From Eutrophobius sp051275005 (GTDB lineage Bacteria > Pseudomonadota > Gammaproteobacteria > Eutrophobiales > Eutrophobiaceae): DNA of 47,094 bases. Of the stretch, positions 17,281-25,497 are shown one piece after another. The first letter of the stretch is position 1. Each line of letters starts with the position of its first letter. Where the stretch lies: contig JBNMOP010000011.1 in assembly GCA_051275005.1 (NCBI GenBank), positions 1 through 47,094 on the forward strand, given 5' to 3'. The position numbers and the translations under genes were made by a program. The notes beneath the pieces were generated by a model. The model did not search any database and was not told where the DNA came from. It worked only from the letters and a program-made list of their open reading frames with translations.

Positions 17281-17405
17281 CCTATTACCAGTCACTTTCC
17301 ATGAATTTACAATGTTCCGTAATACCCTAGATCAAGCTGGTGAGAGATAACAATATCAAAGAGTTACACCACATGAACGGGGATACACTCGGTATAATGA
17401 TGACT

Positions 17406-18251
17406 TTAATCTTTTTCAGTGGTGGTAACTATCGAAGAATGACCTAATGCGAAAGTTATGTCCGCTGTCTGCCGATTTTCTCGGACATCATGCACCCTGA
17501 AGATACTAACTCCGGCATTTATGCCCAATGCTGTAATGGCACAGGTTGCACCACATAGCTCAGAAAAGTCCTTGTTGTTACACAGAGTATGCAAAAATCG
17601 TTTTCGGCTTGCACCAAGTAATACCCGATATCCGACTTCCACCAATTTATCTAGTTGACGGAGAATTTCCAGATTATGTTCAAACGATTTTCCAAACCCA
17701 ATACCAGGATCCAGAATAATATTGTTATCTTCTACCCCCATTGCTTTTGCTTGAATTATTCTTTCGGATAAAAATGTCAGCATTTCATCTATGACATTAG
17801 AATAACTGGGATTAGTTTGCATATCTTCAGGTGTGCCTTGCATGTGCATAAGTACCAGTGGTAGTTTTTTGGATGCGGCAAGCATAAACATCTGGGCATC
17901 ATCCTGGCCAGCAGAGATATCGTTTATCATACTTGCTCCTGCTTTAATTGCGGCTTCGGCCACCTCTGCCAAGGTCGTATCAATACTAATGATAATATCT
18001 GCTGGTAAGTTTTGTTTAAGGCCTTCGATGACGGGTAATACCCGTTCCATTTGCACTGATGCAGGCATTCTTTTTGCCCCGGGACGGGTTGATTCGCCAC
18101 CAATATCGATAATATTGGCACCTTCCTCAACCATACGCAGCCCTTTATCGATTGCGACCTTTACATCAAGGTAATTACCCCCGTCAGAAAAGCTATCAGG
18201 GGTAATATTTAAAATCCCCATGATTTGGGGTCGCTGATTTATTTTTTTCAT
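17406..18251 (-). CDS. folP: Dihydropteroate synthase FolP
   Basis: 281 residues, the usual length. It condenses p-aminobenzoate with 6-hydroxymethyl-dihydropterin diphosphate in folate synthesis and is the sulfonamide target. The pterin- and phosphate-binding motifs MGILNITPDSFSDGG, IIDIGGESTRPGA, SIDTT, MINDISAG, LMHMQGTP, DPGIGFGK and LLGASRKRF are all visible. It is encoded 4 bp after the proline iminopeptidase gene rather than in the common ftsH-folP-glmM arrangement. Confidence 0.97.
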   Translation of the reverse strand: MKKINQRPQIMGILNITPDSFSDGGNYLDVKVAIDKGLRMVEEGANIIDIGGESTRPGAKRMPASVQMERVLPVIEGLKQNLPADIIISIDTTLAEVAEAAIKAGASMINDISAGQDDAQMFMLAASKKLPLVLMHMQGTPEDMQTNPSYSNVIDEMLTFLSERIIQAKAMGVEDNNIILDPGIGFGKSFEHNLEILRQLDKLVEVGYRVLLGASRKRFLHTLCNNKDFSELCGATCAITALGINAGVSIFRVHDVRENRQTADITFALGHSSIVTTTEKD

Positions 18252-18255
18252 TGGG

Positions 18256-19206
18256 TCAACTGAGATGCTTTACCATTTTGTCAGTTGCCATAATTAATGC
18301 GTCTGTCATAACGGGCTGACCGGCAAGATGTCCTCCTGTATTAACAATAGTCAACTCCGATCCTGGCAAGGCTTGATGTAACTCCCATGACGCATCTACT
18401 GTACAGGTCAGATCTCTTCGACCATGGATAATTTTTATCGGTACGTCGGGGATTTTTTTAATATCGTTCAATATCTGATTTTCTTGTATAAAATATCCAT
18501 GAGCACCGTAATGCGTTTCAATTCTGACCTGATTAATAATTTCAGTTACGTCATCCGGTGTAATAGACCCTTCTATATCCAATAAATATGTAACGATTGC
18601 ACCTGACCAATCTGAATAATTTCTGGCGGCCTGTTGCACGATATTCAGATCGGTACTAAGTAATCGATTATAGTAAGCTGTAACCAGATCCATTTGTTCA
18701 TTGACGGGGATAAATGAACGAAATTTTTCCCACAATTCCGGAAAAATTCTGTTTACACCGTCATGTGTAAACCATTGTTGGTCTCGTTTACGCGCTAGAA
18801 ACGTACCACGTAATATTATACCAAGGACGATAGTTGGAAAATTTTGTGCGTAAAGTATTGCGAGTGTTGCGCCCCAGGAACCACCAAATAATAACCATTT
18901 TTTGATATTCAGTTCTTCCCTAATCAGTTCAATATCCTTTAATAAATTTTGTGTGTTATTGTTAATTATCTCACCTTTTGGTGAAGATCGATTACACCCA
19001 CGTTGATCAAAATTTATTATTCGGTAATGAACCGGATCAAAGTATCGTCTATGGTTACTACTACTACCCTGACCAGGACCACCATGTAGAAATAACACTG
19101 GAATACCTGAAGGGTTACCACTCTCTTCAAAGTAAATCTCGTGCAGATCATCTACTTTATGTTGATAAAAATTATATGGTTCTATCGGAGGATAGAGGCT
19201 ACGCAT
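18256..19206 (-). CDS. pip: Proline iminopeptidase
   Basis: 316 residues, alpha/beta-hydrolase family S33. It cleaves N-terminal proline from peptides. LHGGPGQGS forms the oxyanion region, GGSWGATLA holds the nucleophilic Ser, HGRRDLTC the Asp, and GGHLA the His. GGAG lies just upstream of the ATG, and 14 bp separate it from the MoaD/ThiS-like gene before it, suggesting a moaD-like/pip/folP operon. Confidence 0.95.
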   Translation of the reverse strand: MRSLYPPIEPYNFYQHKVDDLHEIYFEESGNPSGIPVLFLHGGPGQGSSSNHRRYFDPVHYRIINFDQRGCNRSSPKGEIINNNTQNLLKDIELIREELNIKKWLLFGGSWGATLAILYAQNFPTIVLGIILRGTFLARKRDQQWFTHDGVNRIFPELWEKFRSFIPVNEQMDLVTAYYNRLLSTDLNIVQQAARNYSDWSGAIVTYLLDIEGSITPDDVTEIINQVRIETHYGAHGYFIQENQILNDIKKIPDVPIKIIHGRRDLTCTVDASWELHQALPGSELTIVNTGGHLAGQPVMTDALIMATDKMVKHLS

Positions 19207-19220
19207 ATGTACTCCGGGAA

Positions 19221-19469
19221 TTATCCTACTGTTTCAGGCCACACAGCAAGGGTATCACCATCAGTAAAACGGTGGGCCTCACAATCTTCGTGATTTATCT
19301 TAATACCATTTACTAGTACCAGATTAATTTTTTCTCGGGGGATATTATATTTATCAATAATGCTATAAATGGAATCATCAACATTTATATCTATTCGAAT
19401 TATATTGTCTTCTGACTCTTCAGAAAAGTATATAGTTAGCTCTCCATGATATTTGAATATTAACTGCAT
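19221..19469 (-). CDS. MoaD/ThiS-like small beta-grasp protein with a Val-Gly end
   Basis: 82 residues. The central VLVNGIKINHEDCEAHRFTDGDTLAVWPETVG region follows the pattern of MoaD/ThiS sulfur carriers (a VNG hairpin, then LxDGDxVxxxPxxxGG). It ends in Val-Gly rather than Gly-Gly, so the usual thiocarboxylate chemistry is uncertain. A GAGGTAG Shine-Dalgarno supports the start. The gene is 14 bp before pip. A genuine moaD with Gly-Gly exists at 12.0 kb, so this protein may serve another pathway. Confidence 0.65.
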   Translation of the reverse strand: MQLIFKYHGELTIYFSEESEDNIIRIDINVDDSIYSIIDKYNIPREKINLVLVNGIKINHEDCEAHRFTDGDTLAVWPETVG

Positions 19470-19529
19470 TGTAGCTACCTCAACATCTGGAATTTTGAAA
19501 ATTCATAATGGATAAATAGTAAAAATACT

Positions 19530-19763
19530 TTAAAGATCTCTTATATTTGATATCTTTAACTTGTCTTTAATTCTCCGATTAATCTCGGCTGCATCATGGT
19601 AACTCATAGATAGAAGTTTTGAAATTTCGCTGGTATTCATCCCCTGAGAAAGTAATTGAAAAATTTCAATTTCCTTTTCAGTCAAAGATTGCATTAATTG
19701 ATTAGTAATTTTTGTCACCCGCAAAAAATTAACTAAAATCTTTTTCTGCCTGCTCAAGCACAT
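19530..19763 (-). CDS. Small LuxR/GerE-type helix-turn-helix protein
   Basis: Up to 77 residues. The segment LTEKEIEIFQLLSQGMNTSEI, then a hydrophobic recognition helix and RRIKDKLKIS, fits the LuxR C-terminal HTH. There is no receiver domain of its own. The frame overlaps the end of the receiver-kinase gene by 35 bp. Starts at 19763 (ATG), 19718 (GTG) or 19694 (ATG, just before the HTH) are all possible and none has a strong Shine-Dalgarno, so translational coupling to the kinase gene is likely. It could be the DNA-binding output for the upstream receiver-kinase. Confidence 0.65.
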   Translation of the reverse strand: MCLSRQKKILVNFLRVTKITNQLMQSLTEKEIEIFQLLSQGMNTSEISKLLSMSYHDAAEINRRIKDKLKISNIRDL

Positions 19764-21000
19764 CGATTAACTCTTTTGCAGACTGATATCTATCTAGTGG
19801 TGACTTTGCCATGGTTTTATCAATTATTTCCTGATATTGAGATAGATTTTCAGGTAATTGTGGAATATCAGCATGTACATGCTGATAAATTAATGCTGCT
19901 GGTGTCATAGCTGTATAAGGTTTCTGGCCCGCAAGAAATTCAAATATCATAACGCCTGCGCTATATATATCGCAACGATGATCAACTGGAATCCCTTCAG
20001 CTTGCTCAGGACTCATGTAATGCGGTGTTCCTATTATTTGACCTATGGTGGTCATAGAACTACTTCCTTCAATCCTCTTTGATATTCCAAAATCAGCAAT
20101 AGCAAGACTATCATCTCCTCGAAACATGATATTGGCTGGCTTCAGATCCCGATGCACAACACCTATGCTATGTATTGCATCTAAACCATAACTAACGTGC
20201 GTCATGTAATTAAGCGCAACTTCTGGTGTAAGATTGAGTTCCATTCTTTGTTTCAGATCTCCTCTGGGGAAAAATTCCATTGCAATAAATCCATAATTAT
20301 TTGTCAAACCATATTCGAAAATCTTTATTACAAATGGAGTATGTAATTCAGCAATTAATTCTGCTTCCTGGAGAAAACGCGCGACAAGTTTTTCATCATT
20401 TACATCACTTAAATCAATAATTTTCAGAACTAAAGATTGAGAGTCGCCAGTTCGTTCCGCTAGATAAACCTTTGACATACCACCTTGTCCTATTAATCTT
20501 ACAAAACGATAGCCCGCATTTAAATCTTGCTCTGGAACCTTTTCTTTTTCTGACTTTATTTTCTGAATTATCTGAGTAGCATCATTTAGTATTGCAACCT
20601 GCTCAATTTCCTTTTCTTCATTAAATTCTAATGCTTCATCAATTAACTCTTTCAGACGTTTGGGAGAAATATCCTTTTTATTGATATATTCTGCTGCTCC
20701 TAGCTTTACGGCCTTAACAGCAACATATTCGTCACCTTCTGCAGTCAGAATAATTGTTGGAGGAAATCCTGGTTTATTGCGAAATATCTTTAACCACTCT
20801 AGCCCGTCTTCATGTTCACCGAGCTTGTAGTCAAGTAATAAAAGATCGTATCGAGTCCAATCATAGTTATCTGGTGGTCGACCAAGCTTGTCGAATTCAT
20901 ATTCTTCAATGCGGTCATTTGGAAATTCTTTCTTTATATAAACTCCGAGCAACGCCCGAAAATCTACGGAATCATCAATTATGAGTATATTAAGTGCCAT
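19729..21000 (-). CDS. Response-regulator receiver domain fused to a Ser/Thr protein kinase
   Basis: 423 residues from the ATG at 21000; a TTG 18 bases earlier is less likely. Residues 1-~125 are a CheY-like receiver with acidic Asp9/Asp10, phospho-acceptor Asp57 (LLLLDYK), Thr86 and Lys108. A Glu/Lys-rich linker leads to a Hanks-type kinase (about 164-420): glycine loop GQGGMSKV, Lys193, HRDLKPAN with catalytic Asp285, DFG Asp303 and GTPHYMSPEQAEG. No membrane helix is seen, so it is cytosolic. A two-component phosphorelay probably gates Ser/Thr phosphorylation (inference). Its cognate histidine kinase is not in the window. Confidence 0.92.
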   Translation of the reverse strand: MALNILIIDDSVDFRALLGVYIKKEFPNDRIEEYEFDKLGRPPDNYDWTRYDLLLLDYKLGEHEDGLEWLKIFRNKPGFPPTIILTAEGDEYVAVKAVKLGAAEYINKKDISPKRLKELIDEALEFNEEKEIEQVAILNDATQIIQKIKSEKEKVPEQDLNAGYRFVRLIGQGGMSKVYLAERTGDSQSLVLKIIDLSDVNDEKLVARFLQEAELIAELHTPFVIKIFEYGLTNNYGFIAMEFFPRGDLKQRMELNLTPEVALNYMTHVSYGLDAIHSIGVVHRDLKPANIMFRGDDSLAIADFGISKRIEGSSSMTTIGQIIGTPHYMSPEQAEGIPVDHRCDIYSAGVMIFEFLAGQKPYTAMTPAALIYQHVHADIPQLPENLSQYQEIIDKTMAKSPLDRYQSAKELIDVLEQAEKDFS

Positions 21001-21149
21001 TTTTTTCTTAGAAATCAATTTTTGAATTTTTATATTTTAGTTAAATAGGTCTAATTGACTTCAATTTAAAGACTATCGAAGCCAATAATTAGTGTACTAA
21101 AGTGATGGGTATTAATATTTAATTAATTACTGCTTGTAATCCTTCGATT

Positions 21150-21155
21150 TATAAT
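21150..21155 (+). promoter_or_regulatory. Candidate -10 box of the tRNA-Thr gene
   Basis: A perfect TATAAT lies 18 bases before the mature tRNA 5' end. The -35 region at 17-bp spacing (TTACTG) is poor. Its position fits a short tRNA leader. Confidence 0.4.
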
Positions 21156-21173
21156 CTATTTTTCAGTCCCTTA

Positions 21174-21248
21174 GCCGAAATAGCTCAGTGGTAGAGCAAC
21201 CGCCTTGTAAGCGGTAGGTCGTGAGTTCAAATCCCACTTTCGGCACCA
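21174..21248 (+). tRNA. tRNA-Thr (anticodon TGT), CCA encoded
   Basis: 75 bases including the encoded CCA. The acceptor arms GCCGAAA/TTTCGGC pair fully; the D arm is GCTC-AGTGGTA-GAGC; the anticodon stem ACCGC/GCGGT encloses loop CTTGTAA, so the anticodon is TGT and decodes ACA. The variable loop is AGGTC. The T arm GTGAG-TTCAAAT-CCCAC contains one A-C mismatch. It stands alone; the 252 bases after it show no further tRNA and no clear terminator. Confidence 0.97.
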
Positions 21249-21500
21249 ATTTTTCGGAGATAAACGCGCACTCCTGATTTTTTCACAATTTCAGGTTCTA
21301 TTTTGACGCAACCAAGATTGTTATCTATCTCTTGCAATGGTTTTGCCTACTATACGTCTAAATGTCATTTATAATGCTTATCTCTGACAATTAATATCTA
21401 AATATAGTCACTCATTAACCGGGAAAAGTTATGATAATACGGTTCAATAACGTGAAATACTATTACTAGTTAAATTTATCATAATTTGATTGTCATCTGG

Positions 21501-21758
21501 TTATATCTTCTCATCAGTCTGAAAACTATCCTTCCATTGCTGATAAGGCATGCCATATATAATTTCCCTGGCATCAGCCTCAACTAACATCACACCCTGC
21601 TCGTCCGCTGCGGCCTTATACCACTTTGCCAGACAATTTCGACAGAAACCTGCTAGATTCATGAGATCAATATTCTGAACATCTTTGTTTTCCTGTAAAT
21701 GACGAACCAACATACGAAATGCGGCTGCTTCCAGCTCAACTCTGGTAGTCTGATCCAT
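21501..21758 (-). CDS. DUF1244 family protein
   Basis: 85 residues from the ATG at 21758, which has GGAGG 7 bases upstream; the longer reading from a TTG would include the Shine-Dalgarno itself. The signature DVQNIDLMNLAGFCRNCLAKW and the later EADAREIIYGMPYQQWK are characteristic of DUF1244, a small helical family common in Proteobacteria with conserved cysteines (FCRNC). Function is not established. Single gene between tRNA-Thr and the L,D-transpeptidase. Confidence 0.85.
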   Translation of the reverse strand: MDQTTRVELEAAAFRMLVRHLQENKDVQNIDLMNLAGFCRNCLAKWYKAAADEQGVMLVEADAREIIYGMPYQQWKDSFQTDEKI

Positions 21759-21811
21759 TATATCCTCCAAAACATTCTCCCGTTAATCACAAGTATAACT
21801 TAACTCCTTAA

Positions 21812-21847
21812 AATCATTTAAATCATTTAAATCATTTAAATCATTTA
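21812..21847. repeat. Four perfect tandem copies of a 9-bp unit (AATCATTTA)
   Basis: Units at 21812-21820, 21821-21829, 21830-21838 and 21839-21847. An inverted partial copy, ATGATTTAAAT, lies at 21872-21882, so the array can fold back on itself. It lies in the divergent region upstream of the L,D-transpeptidase gene, where copy-number change could alter expression. Confidence 0.8.
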
Positions 21848-21889
21848 AAAAATTCAACATACTTGCTATAGATGATTTAAATTTTCCGC

Positions 21890-21895
21890 TATAAT
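21890..21895 (+). promoter_or_regulatory. Candidate -10 box for the L,D-transpeptidase gene
   Basis: A perfect TATAAT lies 66 bases before the preferred ATG. No good -35 is present at standard spacing; TTGCTA is 21 bases upstream. It is close to the 9-bp repeat array. Confidence 0.3.
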
Positions 21896-21961
21896 CAATC
21901 TCGATTTAACTGTAATTTTTTCATTATAATCATAGCTGATGAACATTAATCTGTCTTGAAA

Positions 21962-22552
21962 ATGAATATTATGAATACAAATTATCATAATCTGACACGG
22001 TGCATTATATCATGCACTGCTATCTTTTTGATTTTGTATCCCGCCACAAAAGTATATTCCAGTCCCTATAGTCTTGAGGTTTCTAAATCATCACAAGAAC
22101 TTCTTATAAAAAATGGTCAAGATATCATCAAGCGGTACAGAGTTGCATTTGGTAAAGGGGGAGGTGGCAGTAAACGTCAAGTAGGTGACAACAAGACACC
22201 TATAGGTACATATAAAATACAAGAATTACGTGAAAACAGTCGATTTCATTTTTTTATGCTAATAAATTATCCAAATACTATTGATGCATGGTACGGATAT
22301 AAAAATAACCTTATAGATGCTAAAGAATTTAAAAACATCGTCAAGGCTGCAACATCCAATCTATTACCTCCGCAAGATACATCGCTTGGTGGTTATCTAG
22401 GACTACATGGTATTGGTGAAATTACTGAAGAAAAACTTTCAATCCATAATCAACATAACTGGACTGAGGGTTGTATTGCGTTGAAGAATGAAGAGATAAC
22501 TGAATTACGGCAATATGTTTCTATTGGTACAACTATCCTCATTAAAGAGTAA
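21962..22552 (+). CDS. L,D-transpeptidase (YkuD family), secreted
   Basis: 196 residues from ATG 21962 (a TTG six bases earlier and an ATG nine bases later are alternatives). A hydrophobic N-terminal segment (about 11-30) is a signal peptide or anchor. The YkuD core has GDNKTPIGTYKI, His149 in LGLHGIG and catalytic Cys171 in WTEGCIAL; the usual Ser in SxGC is Thr here. Such enzymes make 3-3 peptidoglycan crosslinks or attach proteins to the wall using an active-site cysteine. It is 56 bp before the VWA-FHA gene on the same strand. Confidence 0.85.
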   Translation: MNIMNTNYHNLTRCIISCTAIFLILYPATKVYSSPYSLEVSKSSQELLIKNGQDIIKRYRVAFGKGGGGSKRQVGDNKTPIGTYKIQELRENSRFHFFMLINYPNTIDAWYGYKNNLIDAKEFKNIVKAATSNLLPPQDTSLGGYLGLHGIGEITEEKLSIHNQHNWTEGCIALKNEEITELRQYVSIGTTILIKE

Positions 22553-22608
22553 ATAATGAATATGGAATTTTCAATAATTTCACAGCAAATTCAAATTCGA
22601 GAGAAAGC

Positions 22609-24108
22609 ATGAAAGGATATTTTCTTAATATACTAACTCTAGTATCAATTTTTTTTTCAAGTACCAGTATTAATACCCATGCAATAGAAATATTGTCTGA
22701 CAGACTTGATCTCAATTGCAATCAAACTGATTCATTTATTCTTGCTTGCTCATATCGGCCACTTTTCGATGAAGAAATCATAAATATCAGTGCACGTATT
22801 CAAAATACTACTATTGAAATTGGCACCAATATCTCATACCCAAATTCCGACAGTGTGACAGCAATAATGTTTTTAGTAGATACCAGCGACCCTGGCAGAC
22901 AGACTGTCATATCAAAAAATTCAGACCAAATCGGACAAATATTAAATTCAAATCAACCACATCATATTTTTGGTCTTGCCAGCTTTGATAAAGATTTATA
23001 TGTCAATGTACCTTTGGGGGGAAATATTTCACGAATCAGATCTTCGTCTAGTTCATTAGAAGCAGCAGGACTTACCACTGAACTTTATCGAAATGCAATT
23101 AAAGCAATCGAATTACTAGGCCGTGCCAATGCAGATCGTAAATTACTTTTTCTTTTTTCTGACGGTCAAGCAGAAGATAAGGCCTACTATCATGAAGACG
23201 TTATCAATGTTGCTAGGGCTAACGGTATTGTAATTAACTCTCTTGGGTACCCAAGGTCAACTCCTTTATCAGTTGCATTACAAACGCTTCGACGATTAAG
23301 CGAAGAAACAGGCGGAGTTTATATTGAAGCTGATCAAAATTTTGAACTCCCATCCTCATTTATAACGAATCCATTTGCCAGTATAGACAAAGGTGGGCAT
23401 TTTCTAATTAATTTAGCAACAGTTAATAACATTAATACGGATAATCCGCGTGTCGAATTGAGATTTGAAACAAGTAATGATGTGCTTCCTGCAACCGTTC
23501 CTGTGAATCTACCTCGCGCAATTGAAGCTGTAATACAACAACCAGTAATTGCATTACCACCAACTGTGCGTGAACAACTACAACCAAGTATTTCAGCAAC
23601 ACAAAAAGAACCAGAATATGTGGAATTCTTACTCTGGTATGGGGTACCAGTAGCTCTGATTGTGTTAATTATACTTACCCTGATTACTGTATTTCTATTA
23701 TTTAAAAAACAACAACCTGATAGTAACAGGACCAGAATTGCTTATGCTGAAGTAAAACCCCTAGCCTATTTAATTACTCAAGATGAAAAGTCCAAAAGCT
23801 ACCCGGTTACCAGTAGTACATGGCGTATAGGACGTAGCCTGGATAATGAGATGACCATTCCTGACAGTTCAATCTCTCGTAGACATGCAGAAATTCAGCG
23901 AGAATCAAATGGCCAATTTGTCGTATATGACAGAGGCTCATCAAATGGAGTTTATGTAAATAATAAAAAAATCTCAAAGCACTTACTTTTAGAAGGTGAG
24001 ATATTAGAAATAGGCGATGTTTTTTTTAGGTTTACACAAAATCCATTGGACTATCAATATGCAGATGATACAGAAATGATGAATACCAGGGCGCCTGATC
24101 ATTCTTAG
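22609..24108 (+). CDS. Periplasmic VWA domain - membrane helix - cytoplasmic FHA domain protein
   Basis: 499 residues. A signal-like helix (1-25) is followed by a VWA domain: AIMFLVDTSDPG (Asp91) is a degenerate MIDAS, lacking the last Ser of DxSxS, with LFSDGQAED further on. A membrane helix (about 346-368, LIVLIILTLITVFLLF) leads to a C-terminal FHA domain: WRIGRSLDNE, ISRRHAEI and GSSNGVYVN. FHA domains bind phosphothreonine, so the protein could link a cytoplasmic kinase signal to a periplasmic VWA interaction. The receiver-kinase at 19.7 kb is the obvious candidate partner (inference). Confidence 0.88.
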   Translation: MKGYFLNILTLVSIFFSSTSINTHAIEILSDRLDLNCNQTDSFILACSYRPLFDEEIINISARIQNTTIEIGTNISYPNSDSVTAIMFLVDTSDPGRQTVISKNSDQIGQILNSNQPHHIFGLASFDKDLYVNVPLGGNISRIRSSSSSLEAAGLTTELYRNAIKAIELLGRANADRKLLFLFSDGQAEDKAYYHEDVINVARANGIVINSLGYPRSTPLSVALQTLRRLSEETGGVYIEADQNFELPSSFITNPFASIDKGGHFLINLATVNNINTDNPRVELRFETSNDVLPATVPVNLPRAIEAVIQQPVIALPPTVREQLQPSISATQKEPEYVEFLLWYGVPVALIVLIILTLITVFLLFKKQQPDSNRTRIAYAEVKPLAYLITQDEKSKSYPVTSSTWRIGRSLDNEMTIPDSSISRRHAEIQRESNGQFVVYDRGSSNGVYVNNKKISKHLLLEGEILEIGDVFFRFTQNPLDYQYADDTEMMNTRAPDHS

Positions 24109-24109
24109 C

Positions 24110-25462
24110 TTATCTGCTTGAAAGTGAATACGCCTGTGTCGTACCGGACCATTGAATCAAGATAGCTTCTTCACCTTTTGATGCGACATAGTCATCATCA
24201 GTGTGAAGTCCGATTATCGCAACCAGTTTATTTTTAATATAAATTAATGGAATATAGTTCCTATAGCATGATGGAATACCAGATTCCTGAAATAATTTTT
24301 TTAATTTATGGTGATGGCCACTTTTCTTTATCACATCACTTCCGCATCTGAACTTTACTGTCACCTGATTGTCGAGGCACTTGTCTGCCTTAATACCAAT
24401 TCCCCGACACCTGTGAGCACTTAAACTGCCCATCGACAAAATACATTCGTTATCAAGTTGCCAGTTGATTTCTGCTTGCAAAAATCCTTGTTCTGGTAGT
24501 TTATCAGTCATAAAAATAATATCTCGATATCTCCTGACCTGAATCCCATTCCATGAAACGCATGGCTCATCTTTTGATTCTGTATGAATCACGTCGTCAA
24601 GCACTCTGGCAAACTGCGCTGCAGTTGGCGTTGGGTAATCTTGTAACTTAATCCAGTATCTAAAAACATTTGCTCCACGAATATCGCTTAACTGAGCAAG
24701 AGCAGAAACACTCAAGGTGCCGTTTTCCTTATTCAAGCAATGAACGAGATCAATACTGGCAAGCTCACCTAATAATATACTTGTATCAGCTTGTATTTTT
24801 GCACTTCTGGTTAATGTTTGTGCGACGCCAGTCCAACGTTTTTTAATCACAGGAAGCACATTATGCCTTAGGTAATTTCTATCGAATTTATAGTCCGCAT
24901 TGGAATCATCTTCTATCCAAAACAATTCATGAAATTTTGCCCACTGCAATATATCCGTTCGGTTATACGCTAATAATGGACGACAGTGTGAACCTTTTCC
25001 TATACGACGAGTTAGTGGCATTGAAGCTAATCCTGATGGTCCAGCTCCTCTGAACAATTGTAACAAAAGAGTTTCAGCCATGTCGTCCTTGTGGTGTGCA
25101 GTCAGCAAGATATCATCTTCTCCAATTAATTCACTTATCGCCTGGTAACGTAATTTTCTCGACCAGGCTTCCTGGCTTTCTCCTTTAGGGGCCGCAGCAT
25201 TTAATGTAATCTGATTAAATTCTATTTCAAGCTCTTGGCAGATTTTTTGACAATGCTTTACCCATAGATCAGATTGCTTACTAAGTCCATGATTGATATG
25301 TATTGCTGATATGGATACAGACAAATCGTTTTGTATTTTTGATATTAAATGAAGTAAGACATGGGAATCAACACCTCCGCTATATCCTACCCAGATCTTT
25401 TTTGTTGAGGAAGAAATGGGTAAAACAGAAATGAGGTCATCCGGTAAAATCGGCTTTACCAT
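24110..25462 (-). CDS. tilS: tRNA(Ile)-lysidine synthase TilS
   Basis: 450 residues. N-type PP-loop ATPase with SGGVDSHVLLH; it adds lysine to C34 of the CAU-anticodon tRNA-Ile so that it reads AUA. HHKDDMAETLLLQLFRGAG and the C-terminal substrate-recognition region (FRCGSD, then LKKLFQESGIP) are conserved. It is the last gene of the long - strand cluster, and its stop is one base from the VWA-FHA stop on the other strand. Confidence 0.96.
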   Translation of the reverse strand: MVKPILPDDLISVLPISSSTKKIWVGYSGGVDSHVLLHLISKIQNDLSVSISAIHINHGLSKQSDLWVKHCQKICQELEIEFNQITLNAAAPKGESQEAWSRKLRYQAISELIGEDDILLTAHHKDDMAETLLLQLFRGAGPSGLASMPLTRRIGKGSHCRPLLAYNRTDILQWAKFHELFWIEDDSNADYKFDRNYLRHNVLPVIKKRWTGVAQTLTRSAKIQADTSILLGELASIDLVHCLNKENGTLSVSALAQLSDIRGANVFRYWIKLQDYPTPTAAQFARVLDDVIHTESKDEPCVSWNGIQVRRYRDIIFMTDKLPEQGFLQAEINWQLDNECILSMGSLSAHRCRGIGIKADKCLDNQVTVKFRCGSDVIKKSGHHHKLKKLFQESGIPSCYRNYIPLIYIKNKLVAIIGLHTDDDYVASKGEEAILIQWSGTTQAYSLSSR

Positions 25463-25497
25463 GGTTAATGCGTTACAGTTAGGTTAAAAATTATAAT

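Noticed and set aside
17321..17340. Half of an FNR-like site (TTGATCTAGG on the - strand) upstream of the SoxC-like copy 2 gene
   Set aside because: Only one half matches; the second half is GTATT rather than ATCAA, so it does not support an FNR site.
21249..21500. Possible integration remnant after tRNA-Thr
   Set aside because: tRNA 3' ends are common attachment sites, but no duplicated tRNA end, integrase or mobile gene is present and the flanking genes are ordinary.
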